Part shown: positions 39,959-52,615 of the stretch, in pieces
Numbering within the stretch: the stretch's first letter is position 1
How the letters are laid out: each line of letters begins with the position of its first letter
Source of the DNA: Lepidodermella squamata
Lineage: Eukaryota > Gastrotricha
Length of the DNA: 64,000 nt
NCBI GenBank assembly: GCA_047495785.1
Contig: JBLDXI010000012.1
Coordinates: 1,116,001 to 1,180,000, forward strand
Direction: 5' to 3'
The notes under the pieces: model-generated
What the model was told of the DNA's origin: nothing
The model's database searches: none
Seen by the model: only the letters and a program-made list of their open reading frames with translations
Position numbers and translations under genes: made by a program

Positions 39959-42611
39959 TTAATCATCACCAATTCGCTGAAATTCAGCCAATATTTTGTC
40001 AAAATCGTAAGCGCTCAGCTGCTCCAATAGCAAGTTAGTTTTGTTCGCTTTCAGCGGACTGCCGTTAAACTTGTGAGCATCGGCAAATAGATCAGTGTGC
40101 ATTCCTAAAACACGATGAAAATTTAAATAAATTTGAATAACAGGTCATAAATATAATTACTTTTCACAGTTTTCAGCATTTCTGGCCACTTGTTGTACTC
40201 GGCTTTTATTTCATCGGCATGTCGCATTATATCTCGGAATTCTTTCGACAGAAAATCCACGCTGCCATTTTCTTGAACAACCAATTCCTAGCAAAATTGC
40301 CAGAATTTCGACATACTTATAGATTCAATGAATTCACTCACTTTTATCGGCTCGATCAGCTTCATTTTCCTCGACAGCTCTAGCTGCTTTAGCATTAGAG
40401 GTTTCAGCAGTTTAAGCATAAATTCCACTGAATTATCGTCAATTTCTGCAAAAAAATCATGCTCATTCTCTGAAATCCGTCTGTTGCTTCGACTTACGAC
40501 AACGAACGTCGAGTTGCTTCTTCATTCTTGTCGCTTCTTTGGTAAGAAACTCTTTCAGCACACTAATAGTAGATATCGAATCCGATTTAAATTCTGCTTT
40601 TCCTTTGCAATAAACAGCTTTCAGTTGGGAACCGATGAGGACGGATTGAAATGTGAGGGTGACCTCGGTTTCACTTGGTGCATTTTCGGGCACTTCGGGT
40701 AGAGCAGAGAACACCCAAGCGTGCATTTCTGACAGAGTGAAATTTCCTGACAGAGTCAAAACATTTGTCGGTCGCGATTCGTCGAAGTCATGGACGCGTT
40801 GATGCAGGGACAATGGCTTGATTCGGTATTCAAACATTCGGGCTGTTTTCGGGCAGATGCGACCGATGACTGTATTTCGAGGATAAAAAATAACTCATGC
40901 AAGCAATAAACAGTCATGCTCATACCATAAATTAACAAACGGCCGTAAAAGCCTTCAAACGTTCGTAGCTTAATTTCGATGCGCTGAGTTGCTGCTTGGC
41001 ATCTATACGTGGCCGATAAAACGGACGCTCGTTCAGTCCGCAGTAACTGATCAGATGAGTTCCTGAAACTCAAAATAGCTGAATTTCGATCGCCAGTATC
41101 GATCAAATCGAGCTGGGTGTCGCAATGTAATATCAAGCAGTCGAGAGGAACCTAAAATTAAACATTACATGCATGCAGGTAGTAATGAAATGGAATTTTA
41201 CTTGAGATTCAACTGATAGGAGATAACAGCCATCTTCCTTACTCAAAATTAGCTGGTCCTTTAGCGACAATTGAGCAGCAGTGAGCACCCCACCAGCGTT
41301 CATTGACTGAGTTGAGTTATTTACTTGCAGTGCTGGCTTTTTTGGATCATGTTCCGCACCACTAACATACTCGGCAGAATATTTGTCAATTTTCTCGATT
41401 TGACGCTGACTTGCTATTTTGACCTGTTGCTCGATATCGGCGATCTCTTTTTGAAGTTTTAGCACTTTCGACTTCATGTCTCGATCCAATTCAGCACGAC
41501 CAACTTGCGAAGTAATGGCCTTCGCTATAGATTGCTCAGTGCTAAAACCAACTACCCAGCCAGCGTACGTTCCACAAATAGCTTCCGCATGATCGCTATG
41601 CGAAATGTAACCACCGTCAACGGCAGAGACGCTTTCGTTCAGAACTGTAGAGAACTCAAGGACAGGCTTGAAATCGTTAGTCTCGTCGTAATCATATGCT
41701 TCAAATGATCCATCAGCCCTGCCTACAAGAATATTGTGAACTCCCTTCTTGAATAGGTCAAACGTTGACAGTGATACTATCGGGCTATTGCCTGAACATA
41801 TTTCTACCAACTGAGGTTTGCTCGATGTTGGTGAGTCGAAATCAAGCGTGGCCATTGCAAGCAATCCGTCATTGCAACCCACAAGAACGCCTCTTCCGAG
41901 TGGGCCACTGTAAAGTTGCAAAGCTGACGGCATCGCTTTCGCATTCAGCTGACTAATAACTCTTGAGTTATTTACAACTTGAATTGTTTTGTCTTCGCAT
42001 GCCACAACGGACCATAAATTTTCGTCTTTTCGAAGAGGCAAACAGACAACAGCAACAATGGTATCGTTACATCTGCGATAATCGGCTTCTTGACAATCAA
42101 CGAAATGATTATAGGTATAATTTCCGCACAGGACTAGATGTCTAGCCTCGACAAACATCGATTTGATCGACTCGGCAAGATTCGTACCAAATGTTAAAAA
42201 CTGCTTCCCCAGCTTTGAATAACCCTCCACGGTTGTTCCTCGAGCAACGAAAATCTTATCACGAGGGGAATCGCTGGGACCTCCAAGAGCTAGGCATTTG
42301 ATCGATTCTCCGGATGGTGTTTTAAAATTTGTCTGAATAATTAGAATTCGTTGCAAAAATACTTGAATCTGAAGCATTTCAAGAGATGACTTACCACAGC
42401 TTCACGTTTTTCAATCCTAAAACATTGCAATATCCCTGTGTCATCGCCGATAGCAACAGTTTGATGCTTTTCTTTATCCGACTTTTTCGGTAATACTTTC
42501 AAACAGCCGGCGTTAATGACGTTGACCTGAAGAAACATATAATTATTATCCTATAAGACGTTTGAGAATCAGAAACAATACCTGAGAATAATCGGTTCTG
42601 TTGAGACTCAT
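39959..42611 (-). CDS. BBS7: BBSome subunit BBS7
   Basis: Eight phase-consistent exons (42611-42582, 42526-42395, 42332-41202, 41151-40926, 40869-40498, 40445-40342, 40287-40161, 40104-39959) give 755 residues, close to vertebrate BBS7 (about 715). It starts MSLNRTDYSQV. A seven-bladed beta-propeller (VAIGDDTGILQCF, GKQFLTFGTNLAESIKSM, LVGRADGSFEAYDYD, TYAGWVVGF) is followed by a coiled coil (ELDRDMKSKVLKLQKEIADI), a GAE-like part with IKPLSLHQRVHDFD and SEMHAWVFSALPEVPE, and the C-terminal helical region ending LSAYDFDKILAEFQRI. BBS7 is a core BBSome protein that moves membrane cargo in cilia, so the organism has ciliated cells. It is divergent from USP22 with about 750 bp between starts. 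Confidence 0.95.
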
Positions 42612-43358
42612 CTCGAGAAAAGAGACACTAGGTATGACCGCAAATCAATCGTCTTCAAATTCGAAACAACAAAAGCAGTCGGCGACTTCAAGAAGCTACC
42701 TGAGAAACATCGAACTCTACTCCATCCGCAGGCCTGGCGCGCTAAGGACGCTTGGAATCATAATTATTTAAAATTTTCGTTATTATCTTATTAAATTGTT
42801 AATAATAAAACAATTTAGCAAGCACTATAATGTGTCATGAATTGGCGGTATTCTAATCCTCGTACTTCCTCGTATCAGGTTTTTGTTGGGAATCAACTTT
42901 CTCACCGGGTGTTTGTATAGACGTGCGAACTGCTAGCCTGTATCCGGCGTACGGCACACGGCCTACATGAGACATGAGACGCGCACTTAGTTTTTTCTTT
43001 TTCTAGCGCTTGCTACCAAATTTCTTGCTAGAACTTGAGAATGTTGAAGGGTTTCCATTTCCAGAATGCGCTCATTTCGTAACGAACTTCGGAAATATGT
43101 TGGAAATCGGTCCCATGTTAATTGGGCTTTTGGAAGTTTTTCTTAATAACTTTCGAATTCTAAATATTACGCAAATTTGGCCTCAGTTGGGCCAATTTCC
43201 AACCATTGCAAAGGTTGGACTAAGTTTTAAGGATTAGCTCCGATCGATAAAAGTTCAAATAACCCATTCCCAACAATGATAATTTCCGAGCTGTTTAATT
43301 CTTGCTGTTCTCATTTAGCGCTGATATGACGCAGCCATCATTGTAAATTTGAAAAATA

Positions 43359-45227
43359 ATGTTGGCACATTATGCTAGCGTATCGGGAGATTCGACTCAG
43401 CCGTTGGCCAAACCACCTATGATGGCCAAAAGCAAGTCAGCGACTTTGTTTGAATCGGCAGTCACGTCGAATGCGGATGCCAAGAAAAATGGATCTCAGC
43501 ACCATCCTGGTTCCTGCTCTCATCTCGCGGCTCTGCGCCTGCAGCGAGGTGCAGATTACTTGCTGGAGCAATATTCGATAATTATTCAGCACTTCGTTGC
43601 TTGCTGCTCACCTGCTGATCGTCGACGGCGGGCATATTCCGCTGTGTGCAGTGTTTGCCGTGAACGTAACCGGTTACATGTTTGTCTTCTTTGTGTTCAT
43701 TTGGCGTGCCATTCTCCAACACGTTCTCATATTCTGACCCATTCAACTTCAACTGATCATCGAATGGCCGTCGAACTTAGTTACGGCCAACTTTTTTGCA
43801 CTGACTGCAAAGATTACGTATATGATGCGGCGTTCAGCAATGTTTTGCATCAGTTCAACAACAGAGCGCGCGTTGACATTGGCCTACCGGCTGTAGCTCA
43901 GTCGTGGGAGCCAAACGAGGAAGAGATGGAGTTGTTGAAACAGCATCCGAAACGCAGAAAACTGAGCTCTCATTTGACGATTGGTTTGAGAGGATTGTTA
44001 AACTTGGGCTCGACATGTTTTCTCAACGCTGTCCTTCAGTGCCTCGTACACACTCCTTTCATTCGAGACTTTTTCCTATCAGAGCAGCACCGATGTTCTT
44101 CATCTGATAGTCAGTCTTGTTGTCTTGGCTGTGAAATCTCTTCGACTTTACGCGAGTTTTACTCTGGGGTCCAGCAGCCATACATTCCTTACCGTTTGCT
44201 GCATATCGTGTGGAAGCACGCGAAACATCTAGCGGGATACGAGCAGCAAGACGCGCATGAATTCTTCATATCTCTGCTGGATATCATGCACGAACATCTG
44301 ACTCGAAATTCGAAAAGCTCATCAACAAGCGGCGCATCTTCAACCTCGTCAAATTCGTCGACCTCGACGTCATCGTCGCCTTGCACTTGCATCATTCACA
44401 AGGTTTTCACGGGTTCGCTACAGTCAGATGTTACTTGCCATAAATGCAACTCACCTCGAACTACGATCGACCCGTTTTGGGACATCTCCCTCGACCTTCA
44501 TCAGTCGCCCATGTCTCCCGTGGCGCCGAACGCTGCAAGTACTAACCCGGCTGCTTCATCAGGTCTTTCATTGAAAGATTGCATTCAACGCTTCACGAAA
44601 TCTGAAAAACTGACCGGTGCGAAAATTGAGTGTAAGTATCAAATTTTTATGTTACTATTTTTATTTGGGTTTTTTCTGTCAGGCACTGTCTGTAGGACTT
44701 TCGAGGAGGATCTGTGGAGCAAACAGTTGACGTTCAAGCAGCTCCCTCTCGTCGTTTGCTTTCATTTGAAACGTTTCTACGGCAATGCTAACGGTTCTCA
44801 TCGCAAAATCTCCGACCCCGTTTCGTTCCCTCTCGATTTAGACCTGACGCCTTTCACGACGCAAGCAGCGGCCGCCAGTGCCAGCAAACAACCGACGGCC
44901 CCGTCGACCCCGGCGCAGGAAGCGCTGTACGCCGACAGTAATTCCTACGCCCTATTCGGTGTTGTTTCCCACTCGGGAACGCAAATCGATAACGGTCATT
45001 ATGTTTCGTATGTTCGTCAAAATAAGGACTGGTTCAAATGTGACGATCATCTAGTTACCCCGGTTAAGACCGCTGACGTGTTGTCTGTCGAGGGTTACCT
45101 GCTCTTCTACCATAAGAAGTTTATAGACTACAGTGGTAGCTCGTTATCATCGGCTTCTTCTACCAATTCGCTGATTTCGGGCTCGACTGTAACCGCGACT
45201 ACAACATCACTTGCCAACTCTAGCTGA
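43359..45227 (+). CDS. USP22: Ubiquitin carboxyl-terminal hydrolase of the SAGA complex (USP22/nonstop)
   Basis: Exons 43359-44631 and 44683-45227 (51-nt intron) encode 605 residues. An N-terminal ZnF-UBP domain (about 50-160: CSHLAALR, CSVCRERNRLHVCLLC, HSTSTDHRMAVELSYGQLFC) binds Sgf11-type SAGA partners. The catalytic core has the Cys box LLNLGSTCFLNAVLQCL (Cys about 220), QQDAHEFF, the Cys pairs SPCTC/CHKC, and the His box DNGHYVSYVRQ (His about 530) with WFKCDD. This pattern is USP22/nonstop/Ubp8, which removes monoubiquitin from histone H2B. Low-complexity Ser/Thr runs sit in the core and the C-terminus. The intron interrupts a zinc-coordinating CTVC motif; splicing restores it. The first ATG in frame is used. 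Confidence 0.94.
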   Translation: MLAHYASVSGDSTQPLAKPPMMAKSKSATLFESAVTSNADAKKNGSQHHPGSCSHLAALRLQRGADYLLEQYSIIIQHFVACCSPADRRRRAYSAVCSVCRERNRLHVCLLCVHLACHSPTRSHILTHSTSTDHRMAVELSYGQLFCTDCKDYVYDAAFSNVLHQFNNRARVDIGLPAVAQSWEPNEEEMELLKQHPKRRKLSSHLTIGLRGLLNLGSTCFLNAVLQCLVHTPFIRDFFLSEQHRCSSSDSQSCCLGCEISSTLREFYSGVQQPYIPYRLLHIVWKHAKHLAGYEQQDAHEFFISLLDIMHEHLTRNSKSSSTSGASSTSSNSSTSTSSSPCTCIIHKVFTGSLQSDVTCHKCNSPRTTIDPFWDISLDLHQSPMSPVAPNAASTNPAASSGLSLKDCIQRFTKSEKLTGAKIECKYQIFMLLFLFGFFLSGTVCRTFEEDLWSKQLTFKQLPLVVCFHLKRFYGNANGSHRKISDPVSFPLDLDLTPFTTQAAAASASKQPTAPSTPAQEALYADSNSYALFGVVSHSGTQIDNGHYVSYVRQNKDWFKCDDHLVTPVKTADVLSVEGYLLFYHKKFIDYSGSSLSSASSTNSLISGSTVTATTTSLANSS

Positions 45228-46083
45228 TAATTATTAGAAAAATGTTTGTTATTTAATATTTTTTCGCATTGTTTCAAGCACTTATTGCATGCTAGATATT
45301 GTTTGATGCGAAAATTTGTCGATTTTCCCATCAAATTCGTATTAGGTAAACTGTCTCAAACTAGTCGAGCTTGATAATAGCGTCTATCTATATATCAGTT
45401 GCCAGTGAAGTTGACAAATAATCCTCCTTAATTCTTTCAGCAACGTATCTGTTGATCTTCTCGTCTTTTCATTTGCTATGTGTTTGAAGAAAATAATTAT
45501 TTGAAATCTCGTCTTCTTGCCTCTCCCGTGTGTCCCGTAGGTGAGTTGTTCCAGCTTTATCGTGAACCGGAAATTCAACCCGAGTATTGGTAATTCTACT
45601 GTCGCTGCACGTTATTAACGTTATTATTGTTATATGGTTTCGAAAGACTAGCCGATATGGCTTCGCCTTTCAGACGTAATCACTACCTGTGAAAAATAAT
45701 ACTGAATTAAAATATTTGAACTGACACGGAAAGTAATAAAACTGTGAATGAGAACAGGCTGTTTTTTAGCACAATCACGTTTTTATTTCTTTTTTTTCGC
45801 AATTTCAATAGTCGTTTTTGAGCCAAAAAATTGTCAAATTCTCATCATTTCTCATCTTTTGCAAATGATATTAATTAATAATTATAAACAACTAGTATGT
45901 ACATAAGAGCTGCTTGCGTTTGTCGAAGAGGCTGCCTAGAGATTGTAACGATTCAGAAGAGGTCAGATCGATCGAGATAGCAGATTGTACAAAATATAAT
46001 CAGGTAGTTTAGAAAAACAAACACATAAATTCAGATATTTTACAAAGCACTGAGGTAGAGGTCGAAAAAGGCAGTTTTTGCGT
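45228..46083. other. Convergent 3' flanks of USP22 and the FREM1-like gene
   Basis: AT-rich untranslated or intergenic sequence with several AATAAA/ATTAAA-like words. No coding exon, RNA gene or repeat was recognised. Confidence 0.4.
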
Positions 46084-49000
46084 TCAAAGATCAGTCAAGC
46101 AAACGACGCGGGCCTTGGCAACTGAGCAGCGTCGTAATGCAATAGCCATGTTCCGGATGACTGCACACGACCTGGTCTGGGCGTCGTGTTTCGCCGCGCT
46201 CCGGTCCAACTTCCGCGCCGGGGTCATGTGCGGCGCATCGACCCAGATCGGCTTCTTCTCACTCAAATCGGACAGTTCGCGAAGGAGGGCGGGTGACATA
46301 GTGGCAGCGCTCGGCAAACGGCCTCCTAAGGCCTTGCACCGTTTATGCGCGTCCCAGTAGTGGGTAGCTAACGGCAGCTGGGCGTAGCACGTTTTTCCAA
46401 GGCTTTGAAGCGCCAACCAGCCGGTTTGGCACGATTTATTCGACCGTGACAGCCGCTTACTCGTCTCATGCGTGTCATCGTCGTTATCATCCTCCAACAT
46501 TTTCGACCTCAGATTAAACACCCTGCGATTTTCGGATAGACTCGCTACAGATTCGACAGGTTCGATGAGCCCGGTTGATGGATAGCCTTGATTTGTCGAG
46601 TAATTCGCAACGTTGCAAGGGGCTCGGTTCGCTGGGACCACCTTAATCGCGACTTTTCGAGCCGATCCTAGCAGGGTGTTCACAGGTGACCGGAGCAGCG
46701 CGCGGATAGGCCGCGTGTGGTCAACGGCTAGATGATCGATTTTCACGCTGAACATGATGCGAGTTGTTCCGGGTTCGAATTTCAGTTCCTGTTCGACGGC
46801 CTCCATCTGCTCTTTATCAGTATCGTCGTGATGAGGCTGGCGAAGTCGGACATGCAGCGAGGCGGACGTGTTGACGAAACCTACTCGCCTAACTGCGACC
46901 TGAATGAAGCCGTCCTGTTCGCAGGCTGTCAACTGGTCGTGCTCGAATTCGACGAATGACCACTCGACGTTGAACTGCTGTTGTTCCAACAACGGCCGGC
47001 GGGTCGAGCCGTCTAGTACGGAAAAATCGAAAGAGTCGCTGGTCAGGGTGTTCACAAGTTTCGTCAGCACGTAGACGATTTTTTTAGAGTCAATCTGCTG
47101 CTGTGAAAACGTTCGCAGAGAATCGAGGGAAGAGGTAGTGGCTGAAAGATCCGCGATAATACCGTAAGCCGGGGTCCTAGGAAAGAATAAAAAATTGGTT
47201 AAAAAATTAAAGATTATGAAAAATAGTTAATAATTAGTTAAATTTTGAAGTTTTTAAAATTATTCTAATAATTACTTAGAATAATTCTAATTTAAAACTA
47301 TTATTATTTTAAATTATTCAAATTATTTTAATATTCAAATCCGGAAAAAAAATTTGGGATGGGAAATGAAAAATTAAGCTCAGGAGTAAAGTAATACCTG
47401 GATATTTCGTAAACTGCATCTTCAAGTTTGCGCTGTCCATCGCCGAATTTCGCTAAAGCGGCCAAATGGCTGTTAGTAATGACGAATCCAAACACCCTTT
47501 TCGCCAGCCTTTCGATCACCCCAGGCCGTTTAGCAACTTCATACGTGATTTCGGGCGCTTTTTCCTCAGGCTTTACTGCTGTGAAATTCACTCGTAAGAA
47601 TCCGATTGTCGAGCCAGATGGTAAGTAACGAATGGCCATTGTTGTCATTTTGGAGCAATCCGTCAGGGGCGAGAAAGCTAGACCGGCCAAAACTCGAACT
47701 TTCCCGAGTTTAACGTCATCCCACGAGAAACTAGAGTCGGAAAACGAGAAACACTCTTGGCCGGTCGAGTTGATTGGAATGAAAGCTAAACTAGCACTTT
47801 CAAATTGATCAAGCTCAGTCGCATTGAAGCTTTCAAGCGACTTATCAATGTTACTCGAATCGAGAGAAATCGATAAATCGACCGATCCTTCCCTCAAAAA
47901 TTTGATGGACAACTCAATGTTAGGTATTGAGTACTTCCTTTCGCCCGAGGTGACGGAAAACCTTAGTTTATCAATGACAACAACGGAGTCATCGTTTTCA
48001 GGTATGGCGAGCTCAACACGGCCTGAATCGATATCGGCCTGAGTGAAGTCGTCATTGATTGAAAACTTCTTCGGCATCTCGAGAAGGTTGAAAATGATCT
48101 CGCTTGGAGGCGTGTCGGCATCTTCAACTTTCAGCTCATTTGACGTTAGCTTAACTGTCCTCTCATTCGATTTGAGCAGAAAGAAAATCTCGCCATCTGT
48201 GCCCTTCTTAATAACACGCGGCTGTTCGTCATCAATTGGCGTGATTTTCAGTTTGATTTCAGTCGATTTCGAGAAAAACCGGCCGTCGTAAGCAATGATT
48301 TGAAACGAATCCTCCGTAACTTCAGATCCATCGTTTTTGTACGCTAACATCGGATGTTTCCCAGCCAGTTGATAGTTCACAGTCAAATTATTCGCATTGC
48401 CAAGCTGGACCAAGGTTCCATCGTCGAGTTGGAGCAAAATTGTCCCAAATCGGGGGTACCGCTCGAAAATCAGCGACACATTCTGAGCTGGTTTGTCGAG
48501 ATCTCGCAGGGTGAACAGTTCCGAGAATTCGATTTCACCGCCCTCTTTCACACTAGCCATAGGTTGAATTAGCTCAATTTCCGGGGCTTCATCAGTCTCG
48601 GGTAAAATTTCGATTGTCATAGTTTGATTTTGAGATTTGTGCAAGCCATCGGAAGCTCGGAGATCGAACGAATCCGTTGTAGCTTCTGAACCGGTATTTT
48701 TCGTGTGATAATAATTTAAATAGATTGAACCTTCTTTGAACTGCGTAACATTGATCGATTGCCCAGTTTTAATACAGGTTTTGTTCGACGAAATTTGACC
48801 CAAGGTTTCCAGGGTTAAACAGCCTAGTTTAGGTAGGGCTGTGATTTCAATCTCAAGCTTTTCACTAGGCGAGTCTAGATCTTCGACGACGAGCATTGAT
48901 GATTCAATTTTCGCTGATTGGCCTTCGACAAGTTGCGGCAGGCCGATGATTTCGAATTTCGGCGGCCTGTTATCAGTCGGTTGAATTTTGACGGAAATTG

Positions 49001-52000
49001 TGCGGAGGAGAATTTGATGGCTGTCAACTGTCGAGTCGCCAGATGCAGTTATTCCGAGAATTGTAAGGGAATCTTCAAAAATTTCCGACCCGCTCTCGTA
49101 TTGAGGCGGGTGAGAGTAGAACAACTGGCCAGTCGCCAAATCTCGGCTGTAAAACTTGCGAACTTCTCGGTTATTCAGCATAATTTTCCCATGGAAAGGC
49201 GGCCGGACAACCAGAAATTTCATAGTCGAATTAGCCAGGCGATTCGCGATGAATTCAGCCGCTTTCGCAGCGAGAAGTGAGATTTTCTGATTTTCCGCAA
49301 CCTCGACATTCGCGACGAAAATCTCGTCCAAAATATCAGGCTGCTGAATTGAGATGGTAACCGTTCCGCTCGAGTGGTATTGCCCGTCGAAAGCCATTAG
49401 GCGAAACGTATCAGCTCGATCAGGCGAGTTAGAATGATGCTGATACTGAACATTTCCAAGTTGCTCGTAAGCGATTTTGTCGCCGAGGGAGAGGCGCTCA
49501 GTGCCATTGATGACCAAATCTCCATGGCGCGGTGTTTGCTCGATCGCTATGCTGATTTTTTCGATGGGAGAATCGGCATCGTCGACGCGGAGAGCTGGTA
49601 AAAGGCCAACTGATTCGCCGGCTCGAACACTGAGCGTTGCTTCGTGAACCCGAGGAGGTCGATTATTGATCGGTAGAATGTTAATTTTGAACACCTTGTA
49701 AAATAAAAATTATTTTATTTACTCAAAAATATTTTGAAAAAATTACACCTCAATCAATTTGATGAAAAAATAAATAATTTTTTCTTTTTTAGGTTTTCAA
49801 AATTTTATGATTTTCCATTATTTAACTAATTTTTCAAGTCAAGAAATAAATTTTAAAATTAAAAAAATTCGCATTCCTTTTCATATTTTCCCGTTGTTTT
49901 ATTTTTCAATTTTTAATTACAAAATAAATAATTTTTTCTAATTCAATTTTCGATTCAATTTATGGGATTAAGTATTTTATTCAAATTTACCTGTGATTTC
50001 GCGACTCCCTCCGGTCCTTTCACGTCGAACACGAACTGCGCAACTCGAGCACGTGACCCAATATCGCTATTCGGCGCAAAATACGCAACTCGTCCGTCTT
50101 TCACATCAGATTGAGTGAAGGACACGATATTTTCACTAGATCGCCTAGCCGGGACGTTGTTGCCCGCGGAGAAAATGACCAATTTACCAGCATCGCCAAT
50201 GGGCGATTTCGTACCGTCGGTTTCCAAAAAGTACGGCGGTCTCACGACGACATATTCAATCTCGCGATCACTCGCCGCCTGGTACTTGTACATCAAATGT
50301 TTCTCGTTCAAAATCAGAAAATCCGACTCGTTCAACGTCGCAACGTTCGAGTTTGACAAAACCGCCGACGATTTTTCGGGCGAGTACGGTTTGACCTGGA
50401 TTGGGACGGTGAAAATTTCGCCGAAATTCAACTCATCATCTTCAAGTCGCAGTCGAATTTCATCACTAGCCGTATTAGCGCCGTGGTGTTGGTACCGAAT
50501 AAGACCAGCATCGACGTCCCATTGCGTGAAAGTTGTGACTAGAGACGCATTCAGCGCGGATTCTACGTTACCGAAACGAGGCGGCTTCATCAGGCGATAA
50601 GTCACACATTTTCGGCACCGATTTTCAGTCGTATTTTCCGACGATTCCGCCAGTAAATGATGCCGGTCGAAAATGAATTGAAGCGCCTGGCGTACGACGA
50701 ACGGCTTCGCGTTAATCAGCCGAGGCGGCTCGACAGCTTTCGGCACAATGTAAACGGGAAGGCCTAGTCGCAATTCGACGAAATCGTCCTGGATGTGGAC
50801 AACAATGAAATCTGACGTGCAGTTGTTGCTATTCGGTAGGGTTTGATTGTAAATAACGGCGTTGTTAGATAAATCACCCAGGGTGAAGGACGACGCCTCC
50901 CGGTAGCCTGGTGAGTTCCGTTTTCGCAACAAAATTTTACCGCATTTCGGTTTTTCGAAGTAAACTCGTTGAATTTGCGGCTTTTTGAATGACGTCTCCT
51001 TACTAGGGCTGATCACCTCGATTTCCCGGGTTGTTATCGGCTGAGGCCGGCCGCGAAGGGCGTAGAGAGCCTCTCGGACTCGGGCGCGTGGGAATGAATT
51101 CGAGGAATAGGCGAGGGAAATTTGAACGGTTACTGCCTCTGATCGAGAGAAAAGTTCGTCGAATGCCTCGAAACGCGCCTCGCCTACACCCATGGCCGGT
51201 GGGACATCGGAGCCGGCGCGCGGGGCTGGCTGGAATGCGATCAATTTCGAGTTCACATCGCCGACTGTGAATGACGAAATGCGTTCTGTCGGCCGGAGTA
51301 GATTAACGAAAAATCCTAGCGAGGAGGATGGCTGATGAGAAATATTGACGACTAAGCGAGATGAGTCATTGATGTCCCAATCCACGAAGCTCAGCACTTC
51401 CGATGTGAAAAGAGCTGAAAAAATTGAGAAAAATCATGTTTAAATTTGTTAAATAATAAATAATAAATAATAAATATAATATAATAAATAATAAATAATA
51501 ATATTAATACAAAAATTATAAAAAATTCCTCCTTAATAAAATTAAATTAAATAAAATTAATTAATAAATTAAATAAAATTAATTAATAAATTAATTAATA
51601 AAATTATTAATAAAATTATTAATTAAGTTAATAAAATTAATAAAATTGAGAAAAATTATTTTAAAAAATTATTAACAAATCCTCCTTAATATTTTGAATA
51701 AAACTCACTGAGATACGGCGATTTCAGCACTAGTTTTAAGGCGCTCGATGCCGCAACTTGAGGCGCGTAATTTTCCAAGGCTCCCATAATTCGAACGGGA
51801 ACGTAAACATTCTCCTCCTCAACCAATCGACCCGTTGAGCCACTATCTGTCACTCGAGCTGTTAGTGGGATGTAGTCGATTGACGGGCTGAATGGCTTCA
51901 AATGGCGGTAACGCATGCCGGAGAACGCGAATTCCCAACAATCGACCGAAAAATGATCGAGCGGCTTACCGAGTTTGTCGACCAGCTGGCCCTTAGCCGG

Positions 52001-52615
52001 GAACGGGGTTGAAGTTGCGTTGTAGGACAGCGTGCATGTCACGTTATCGCCAATGTCGTAGCTAAAGGCCATTCGAAGCTTATCGAAATCTTCGGAAAGG
52101 CCGCTTAGCACGCATTCGACTCCGCCCTTTGGCGTGCCGAAAACAACCAGCTTATCACTGGGGCGTGACGTGATTTCCACGCCGAGTGTTATGTCTCGAA
52201 TTAACGGCGATGAAGTAAAATTTCCGAATGCGAAAATTCTCAGAGAAATCGAGTCATTCGCGAGTAGCGGCGAGCCGTTGTGTGAGTAGGTTATTAAATC
52301 GCCATTTTCTGCGAAATTGCATGAAAAAACGCTGGGCGCCATGTGGCCGACACGCTCAGTGAACGCGCCGCCTCGTTGCACGACAATTTTACATGTCGAA
52401 TATTCGGCGGTGTGATTGGCCGGTTTTTGATGGCTCAGCGTTGCGACGATTCTAACTCGAAGGTGGTCGGCGGTTAGCGCTACCGTTCGACCGCTGGCGA
52501 CTCGAAGCGGCTTCGCAATTTGAATGACAAGCCGGTAATTATCAGCATCGACGGCGGTTGCGATAGAAAGTCGCAGGAAGTTAACGGCGAAAATTAACGG
52601 AAACAGCCGTATCAT
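46084..52615 (-). CDS. FREM1-like extracellular matrix protein (CSPG repeats, Calx-beta, C-type lectin)
   Basis: Exons 52615-51709, 51414-49991, 49694-47398 and 47176-46084 join in phase to 1906 residues. A signal peptide (MIRLFPLIFAVNFLRLSIA) precedes an N-terminal beta-rich segment and then about ten tandem CSPG/NG2-type repeats. These show the recurrent pattern ...GDL.. .F.Q.D...I.Y.H.G......D.F.L...D, for example RYQHHGANTASDEIRLRL and YQHHSNSPDRADTFRLMAFD. A Calx-beta domain follows (about 1600-1720: VEWSFVEFEHDQ, FEPGTTRIMFSV), and the C-terminus is a C-type-lectin-like domain (CYAQLPLATHYWDAHKRCKALGGRLPS, ending CSVAKARVVCLTDL). Of the FRAS/FREM family only FREM1/QBRICK ends in a lectin domain. 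The family builds basement-membrane-adhesion complexes. No TM helix, so it is secreted. The lectin domain lacks an obvious EPN/QPD-WND Ca2+ site. Confidence 0.88.

Noticed and set aside
43010-43237. Plus-strand frame upstream of USP22
   Set aside because: Short, no domain, and upstream of a well-supported USP22 start; likely chance.
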